DNA from: Nymphaea colorata
Lineage: Eukaryota; Streptophyta; Magnoliopsida; Nymphaeales; Nymphaeaceae
Assembly: GCF_008831285.2 (NCBI RefSeq)
Contig: NC_045148.1
Location: 7,755,001-7,819,000, forward strand
Direction of reading: 5' to 3'
Length of the DNA: 64,000 bases
The notes beneath the pieces were generated by a model, which had not been told where the DNA came from, ran no database searches, and worked only from the letters and a program-made list of their open reading frames with translations. The position numbers and the translations under genes are program-made. Of the stretch, positions 57,186 to 64,000 are shown piece by piece (within the stretch, counting starts at the first letter, position 1; every line of letters starts with the position of its first letter).

Positions 57186-58502
57186 GGGAATGGAAGATTC
57201 ACTATGGTCTCTCTCTCTCTCTCTTGTATGTTGAATTTTCTACGTTCGCTAAGAGCATATTTTTCCCTTCGTATGATGATAGGGAAATAAGTTGTGGTAT
57301 GGCCCAAACAGGGTGAAGTACCTGGGTCCCTTCTCAGCACAGACGCCATCTTACCTGACTGGAGAGTTCCGTGGGGACTATGGATGGGACACAGTAGGAT
57401 TGTCAGCAGACCCAGAAGCCTTTGCCAGGAACAGTGGAGGTAACAAATTTGATACCATAATGGCCTACTGTGTTGATTCTTCCATCAGAAGCATCCATTC
57501 TGGTTTCTAACGTTTGGATTACAGGAAATTAATAGAATTGGAAACCAATTTAGGAACTCCAAAAACTTAACATCTGTTAACTGGGATTAAGTCTGGATCA
57601 GGAGTCACAATCCTCCAATTTCTTATTCTGTTATGCTTTTGGCCATGAAAAAACATCCTATTATTACAGACATGAAGAAAGACATGAAATGCTATAGAAA
57701 TTAATTCATGATCTTTGTGAATCCAAACAGATTTGCTGTTGGTATCTGTTAGGATCAGATAAATTTTCTTCACTGCAACTTGCACAAACTAAATTGACAA
57801 ACTAGAAGTCCCCATGACAGTTATTATGTATTAGTGCCTCTCAGCAAAAAAATTCTTACTCTGCTACTACTTGAAGTATCATGATGAAATGTTGGAATAT
57901 TCTGCCCAATGCCCATGTAATGTGAGAGTTCCTATTTAATGTTGTGATGGTTTTGGGACAGGTAATCCATGGTAGATGGGCAATGCTTGGTGCATTGGGA
58001 TGGATGACACCTGAGGTCCTGGAGAAGTGGGTAAGAGTTGACTTCAAGGAGCAGGTCTGGTTGAAGGCAGGAGCCCAGATCTTCACTAAGGGTGGGCTTG
58101 ACTACTTGGGCAACCCCAACTTAGTCCATGCACAGAGCATCCTACCTGTGCTTGCCTTCCAAGTCGTCCTCATGGGGTTTTTCGAGGGATACCGCATCCA
58201 TGGCCTTCCTGCTGTGGGAGAAGGCAACACCCTGTACCCAGGTGGACAGTACTTCGACGGTTCGACCCGCTCGGGCTCAGTACTTCAACCTGCTCGGGCT
58301 CACCGATGAGCTGGTCACCTTTGCCAAGCTCAAAGTAAAGGAGATCAAGAGTGGGAGATTTGCCATGTTCTCCATGTTTGGCTTCTTTGTTCAGGCCATT
58401 GTTACCGGCAAAGGCCCAGTTGAGAATCTCTTGGACCACCCTGACAACCCAGTTCCCAACGATGCTTAGGTCTATGCCACTAAATTTGTCCCTGGGTCTT
58501 AA
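56871..58502 (+). pseudogene. LHCB3: LHCB3 (light-harvesting complex II type III) pseudogene
   Basis: Exon-like blocks at about 57071-57206, 57283-57439 and 57962-58502 keep the gene's introns and encode recognisable type III LHCII sequence: [29 protein letters not shown] and [15 protein letters not shown], words that separate LHCB3 from LHCB1/2. The intact protein binds chlorophyll a/b in the thylakoid trimer. Lesions: each of the two transit-peptide copies is out of frame; a short deletion at 57431-57439 removes the NRALE end of exon 2, including a chlorophyll-ligand glutamate; a duplication-like insertion near 58256-58300 shifts frame; and a TAG at 58467 replaces a tryptophan codon ten codons before the old stop at 58500-58502. 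Retained introns show it arose by DNA duplication, not from mRNA. Confidence 0.9.
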
Positions 58503-58792
58503 CTCCTAACCTTATCTAATCTTCAATGTCCATCGGCCAAGGATGTAAACTTGTTCATAGTTTGTCAATGGAATTACTTGAGACTTTTTGAGTGGTTTTT
58601 CCTCTGCCATGTGATTCTTCAAATTTCTCATGTTCCACCTCAAGAAGCATACCATAGCTGATCAGACTGGTGACCAGTAAGAATCCGATTATCAGTTTGT
58701 TTCACAAGTGCTACTCACCTGGACTGCAAAACCAAATGAAGACCGATACCCTAGTTGGCTTCTTAACTTCCTCAGGCAAATTTTGTAAAATT

Positions 58793-58838
<46 letters not shown>

Positions 58839-59180
58839 AGTGCTGCACTGAGAGAAGATTGACTATGTTTCATTGAACTTATCTGTAGCAAAAATTTATC
58901 AAGAGAAAAACTCTACAGAAAGAAAAGAAAAATACAAACTAAGCTTACAATTTAGATTTCTCCTTTCCTACATTGAGGTCATACAACTTTCTACAACATT
59001 ACATACTCTGACGGCTCGGTACAAATCACTGATTCTTCCACTTTGTGATGCGAACATGCGTAAGTTGTTTTGTTAGATATATGAAGAATGAAGTTTTAAT
59101 TACCGTGGTATGGAACATTTACAATTTCCATGACGATTATATAAGAGAAGGCATGCCAGCAGATTACATGTGTACATTTA
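58503..59180. other. Intergenic with (GA)n microsatellite
   Basis: A pure (GA)20 tract lies at 58797-58836. The part next to 59180 is probably the 3' untranslated region of the VAL-type gene on the minus strand. No other gene is seen. Confidence 0.5.
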
Positions 59181-60682
59181 TCAGGCAGCGGTGGTTGCTT
59201 GTATCGGTCCTGGTTTGGACAAATTGGTCATTCCTGACACACCAGCATCAGCCCCCTGCCAGTCAGGCTCGTGACCATCACTCGCCGCCTCCTTTGACGG
59301 ATCATCAACTGGGTCTGCAGCATGAGCTTCTATCTGTTGCTCATGGTCGGCAGAAGAACATGAGATCCCCGTCCACACGTACTCATTGAATGGTTTACAA
59401 GTGCTGACTAAATCTGAATTTGGAAAGAAATCCTCTTCGCGCTCAGGCTGACAGTTTAAATCTATCTGACCCTTCCCTATGCCACCAATCTCTTCTTTAT
59501 TATAAGCTGAGCAGGACAAAGGCCCTTCATTATTCTCTGAATCTCTTGATGAATCTGAACTCTTCTTAATTGGTTTGTTGCCTTGTTTCTCAGACTCAAC
59601 CATTTTCCCGTCACTAGCTTCAATCTTCTCCTCTGATTTCTCTGGCGAGGATTGGTGGTTTTCCTCATCATTTTCTGCTTCCTTCTCAGACTGCAGTTTC
59701 TTTCTCCGTAACATGAGGGTATGAAACCGACGCTTGACCATCAAACAGACATTGCACGTGCAATTAGGCTCATGCTTAGGACCTTGTCCACTTGGAGGCT
59801 GGATACAGACAATGCAGGAGCAACCAGGCCGATGACGTGGATGCTTTGTGGTGGTTGAATTGGCTGGAGGATGTTGCTCTTGCTCCTTTTCATCAAGAAT
59901 GGCTAAGTCAGCTAGCGTATCAAGCTTGCTGAGACATTTACTACTTCTCATCCTTTTTGCTGCTCGAGCTTGTTTACGTGCTAGAGAAGAAAGAGATAAA
60001 CCAATTATAGCAATATCATCACAAATGAGTGGTATGTATAAGCATGTAAAATTGTAAACACGTTCCCAACAATCATTCAGAATCAGTCACTTGATCTCTT
60101 CTAGCAGATTTTCAACTTAGCATTCAGAAAGAGGTAAACAACACCTGATTATGAGATTTCAACAATGCACCCGTTATTCTCCTAGATAAATCTTCTGGTT
60201 CAGCCCCCCATTATATGTGAGAAATGGTTTGTTCATCAAAAAAGATGCACAAGAGAAGACTTGTTCAAATGCTAAAACTACCTTATGATACTGATCTCCA
60301 CATCCGCCCCCTTTCCCCTGCCACCCACAAACCAAAAAGAAAAGGGAAAAACACGTCCTACTTTAGAAGTACAAAAGCATAGGTCAAGCAACTATTCACG
60401 AAAACATTTTAGCACGAAAAATGTCAAAATCAATGTCTCTACATCCAACCAAGCAGAGATATTCTGAAAGATAGAGTTATATGATTACAGAAGACTTCAA
60501 GAAGTATTCAATAATAAGAACGTCCACTAAAACATTGTAGCAGGAAACATGTTAAAGTAATGCCTACATCCAACCGAGAAGAGATAATTTCAGAAAGACA
60601 GAGAAATATGATCTTACCGGACTTTGCAGGATGACCCTGTAGTTGTTCTGCAGAAATTTCCCGAGCTGATGAACATGATGAT
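59181..60682 (-). CDS. VAL/HSI2-type B3 transcriptional repressor, C-terminal part only
   Basis: Two coding exons, 60682-60618 and 59980-59181, join in frame (G|CA gives [13 protein letters not shown]). The reading includes [31 protein letters not shown] and [18 protein letters not shown], the cysteine-rich segment found after the CW zinc finger in VAL1/HSI2, VAL2/HSL1 and rice homologues. An acidic, serine-rich tail of about 170 residues follows and contains IDLNCQPE, an LxLxL-like EAR-type word (DLNCQP). VAL proteins bind RY elements through B3, read histone marks, and recruit histone deacetylase and Polycomb complexes to silence seed genes such as FLC and the LAFL set. The PHD-like, B3 and CW domains lie beyond the right edge, or in exons I could not find up to 64000. 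VAL1 versus VAL2 cannot be decided. Confidence 0.88.
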
Positions 60683-61454
60683 CTGCAAAGAGAAAAAAAT
60701 AAGTATAATGGCGTTATTTGTTTGTATTAGTCGAATCGGGAGATCCCAGCAGTCCACTGGCTCCATGTCCTCAAATTCTGCCTCATGCATGTTGCATCGG
60801 TCACAAACTTAGGCAAGTCAACTCGTGCCTCGCCTATGTTGATGCAGATCAGCCCTTAACCAGGGAAAAAGAAAAAGATCGACTCAGTAGGACCAAACTG
60901 CCCGATTTAACGAAGAATCAGTATAGCCAATGGGCTTCGATTATTCACTTGGCCAATTCAGTCAATTAACTATTTTCTCGTTAATGTACATTTATAAATT
61001 GTTTACAAATTTTATATATGTATAACTGCATTTTATAACATGTAGCAGCATATGCATGGGTGCTCACAGATATACACGTCTGTGTGTGTGTACATGTGTT
61101 CATAGGACTTGTGAAACACGTGCACTAAATAAATGAGGATTACGTGAGTATGAGTTGTTCCATCAACTTAAATTGTAAAGATGTGCCGTATAAGCTATTT
61201 TTTTGAAAGTGTCAATGACAGGTTAGTATTTTGAGTTTGAATAAGCAATATTACACATGAAACTTTGTAAACAATTAATCAAGCTGATCGGAGAACATAC
61301 AATCAGTGCACGTAGTCTTATATTTACTTAGACCACATATTTCATGAATCTCCTAAGTTCCAACAATTCTCGTTAAATATGCATTGTACGCGTCTAATAG
61401 AAGAGAACTGATTTCCTTATATTTTGTTATACTATTTACAGATACTCTTATATG

Positions 61455-61485
<31 letters not shown>

Positions 61486-64000
61486 ACATGCGCACATAAA
61501 TTACAGGTATTATATATATAAATTACAGGATATATGTATATATACATATAGAGAGAGAGAGAGACGCAAACATGCACACATAAATTACAGCTATTATTAA
61601 CAATATATACAATTTAAAAGCACCTTTTTGTTCATCTTAAATAAGGTAATAGAAAGTTTATGTTCACCATTATTTTTATTAAATTAAATAAAAAAATTAA
61701 CCATCCCAAGTTGCTGTGATGACTTTGGCCGAGGCAATAACAAGTCTGCTTACAGCCAGCTATGCTTTATGGTATTGTAATTGTACCAACATCGTAAGAC
61801 AGAGACCTCCAACACCTACTCAACTATTTCTGAACTTTTCGCTTCTGTTGTGACCTATTGCCTCGCATAACCATGAGACAGACATATTCAAAGCTGCAAC
61901 CAAAAGAGGAATTAAGAATTAAGTCATACTACAATGTCGGCACTTTGGGAGTCGTTTGGCAGCAGGGACACTATGTGTGTCTTATGAATCTGCCCCAAAG
62001 ATTGGGGCAAATTCATGACACTAGTTTTAGTGTTTCATGAATCTTGCTCCAATCTTTGGGGCAGATTCATGGGACACACATATAGTGTCTGCTTCCAAAT
62101 GACTCCCGTATTTATATTAAAGTAAAATAACATAAAGCTTTCATATAACAGTGACTAAGCAGACATCGCAATAGCAAAACCAGTCTGGTCTCTAGAACAC
62201 AACTGACCTGGTATATGCTGCACACTTTTTGCAATATGTACTCCAACAAGGCAGCTTGATCTTCAATTTTCCTTCATATCATTCACGTATTCAATTAATA
62301 GTCACTTTTCCATGTTTTGGCATTTTTTAATTTGGATATTTCAACACTCAAATACCTATTATATGTTAGGATGTATGTATCCCAAATGTATACATATATA
62401 TATATATATATATTTATATATATCACATATATTAGTCATCTAATATATGCTTTATATGTATATATATATTTTATATCTTTTGGGTACTTAGGACACTTAT
62501 GTAATTTTTACTTTCTTTATGTATCTTTTCTTTTAGTTTATTTTCTGTTTTTCCCCTTTTATCCCTCTCCTTTTTCTGTTTTACCTAGAGGGAGACTAGT
62601 CCCAACGGCTACATTTCTAGCCGTTGGGACTGCCTCCTCCTCCTTCTCTTTGGCCCTCTCCTCTATAAAGAGCGCAGCTTCTCTATTGTTTCATATGGCT
62701 TTTTAGCCTACTTTATGTATCTCTTATTGTGATTAATTCAAGTTCTTCTTCACCTCTTGTTTGAGGGCTTGTGAGTTTGACTTGTTGGTGGAAGCTTCAA
62801 GGCTGATTTACTTGAAGTATTTGTCTCTTTGGGCCTGATTTACATTATACACTTCACAAGTTTCTCAATACTCAAGTACCTACTGTACACTTCACGAAGC
62901 TTTTCCTAAGGTGCCTTTCTTGCTTATTCCTACACCATTAGCAGCTCTCACAAGTCGCAAGAACCTCACACAACAGCATATATATAAGAACTATACTACA
63001 AATATTTTGTCTTGGCAAGTCCAACTGTGATAAGCAGGATCCAAACATACTTGCATTACAGTCCTTGTCTTTATTCTAATTAACCAAACCTGCCTGTTTC
63101 ACTGATTAGATTTATCCAGACACACCACCAGATCTAAGCATTCAACAAACCAGGTAATTTTGGCATTTCTATGACTGTGGAAGAAAGTCACCTGGGAACA
63201 GGCTAGGATGAGAACAATGAGGTCAAGTACAAGATAGGTATTTAGCCATCGAAGACAATAAAATGGGTGAAACAGAAGCAAAAACTAGAGTATAAGAACA
63301 GAAGAGGAGTAGGCATCATTTCCTCTTTTATGATGGCAACAACTGAGTAGTAGATAAAACATACTGCTTGATCCATGTCTCTTCCTCCCGCGCCTACTGC
63401 CGCTGGGCCATGTTAGAGGGGGATTTCCTTTTCATAAAGCAGTAAAGAAACAAGGCATCATTTTCCTCTCTATGCAGAACTTCCAGATTGGAAAAGCACT
63501 CAGAAGGGTCTCTACCTTCATCCTCCATTTTGTGGGCAGAAATGGCCCATTACATTCAGGACTTTGCAGAAGGATAGAAAGACAACAGAAAGTTGCAGAG
63601 AAAGTTTATCTCAGGAGCCTTGACAACAAACCTCAATATGATGAGTAATACTGGTAACATTGTTGCAATGTTAACTTCTGAACAGAACAAGAATAGTGAG
63701 AAATGGTACGCGCCATATATCGAGTTTGAGAAATCATGAGAACTTGACAAAAAAAAGTGAGAAAATGGAATTACATGGGAATAGGTGCTGACATTAGCAT
63801 TAATGTTCACATCTGTCCTTGTGTAAGATTTCAAATTTTTGGATTCACCTTGGTCATATAACTTCCTCAGTCTTCATGGAAACAGGTTAGGATGTATTTG
63901 ACAAACAAAAGGCTTCCAGGCAGGACCACAGCACTAAGCAAAAAGGAGAAGAAGCAATTTTTAGAATAGGAAAATAAACAGGTTCAAGGACGGGAAAAAA
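60683..64000. other. Probable long intron of the VAL-type gene
   Basis: The acceptor TTTGCAG at 60683-60689 shows an intron starts here going right. I searched by eye for the expected CW-domain exon (a W-rich, C-rich block) and did not find it, so the intron may reach past 64000. It holds (CA)n and (GA)n microsatellites at 61465-61565, a (TA)n tract near 62396-62420 and the foldback element at 61947. Confidence 0.45.
61947..62107. mobile_element. Foldback MITE, near-complete hairpin of 161 bp
   Basis: The left arm from GGGAGTCGTTTGGCAGCAGG and the right arm, read on the minus strand as GGGAGTCATTTGGAAGCAGA, pair over about 75 bases with few mismatches, including GAATCTGCCCCAAAGATTGG in both arms. 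Only a few bases form the loop around 62025. It lies within the presumed VAL intron. Related, more decayed elements lie at 25212-25372 and 42774-42900. Confidence 0.75.

Noticed and set aside
63300-63560. Minus-strand frame starting MEDEGRDPSECFSNLE considered as a VAL exon
   Set aside because: It does not match the PHD-like, B3 or CW domains and has no clear splice sites joining it to the exon at 60618-60682.

Overview
This is nuclear DNA of a flowering plant. The evidence is spliced genes with GT-AG introns in an AT-rich background, a eukaryotic tRNA-Ile(AAT), a THESEUS1-type receptor kinase, a plant RING1 Polycomb gene, a VAL/HSI2-type repressor, an LHCB3 light-harvesting relic, and many plant-type MITEs and microsatellites. 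LHCB3 is, as far as I know, missing from Pinaceae and Gnetales, so an angiosperm is the best guess. I cannot name the species.

Layout. 1-5.8 kb is gene-free and holds several short non-autonomous DNA transposons, one with a perfect 8-bp target duplication. 5.9-6.1 kb carries a compact single-exon gene for a 68-aa zinc-ribbon protein. 6.2-12.6 kb is intergenic with MITEs. 12.6-23.0 kb is the RING1 gene on the minus strand, at least nine coding exons with one intron of about 6.1 kb. 23-33.6 kb is gene-free and holds a complete Harbinger-like MITE, a CACTA-like end and a very long (AT)n(AG)n tract. 34.4-36.9 kb is an intact intronless THE1-like receptor kinase. 39.8-40.2 kb (minus) is an LTO1/YAE1-family gene with a textbook deca-GX3 motif. 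40.5-48.1 kb is repeat-rich, with a broken LINE reverse transcriptase and a nested hAT MITE. 48.2-50.5 kb is a two-exon gene for a membrane-anchored coiled-coil protein whose intron begins with a (TC)n microsatellite at the splice donor. 53.4-55.8 kb (minus) is a small gene for a probable mitochondrial inner-membrane protein. 56.43 kb is a tRNA gene. 56.9-58.5 kb is an LHCB3 pseudogene. 59.2-60.7 kb (minus) holds the last two coding exons of a VAL-type B3 repressor whose front lies beyond the right edge.

The genes are ordinary housekeeping, signalling and chromatin genes and form no cluster. The one functional link is that RING1 (PRC1 H2A ubiquitin ligase core) and VAL (which brings Polycomb complexes to RY-motif genes) work in the same silencing pathway; their closeness here is probably chance. 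I found no novel multi-gene system. The points most worth checking are the decayed LHCB3 copy with its duplicated 5' end, the microsatellite-abutting splice donors, a possible unannotated exon at 38.6-38.8 kb readable in two frames, and several MITEs with exact target-site duplications. Splice sites were read by eye and have no transcript support.
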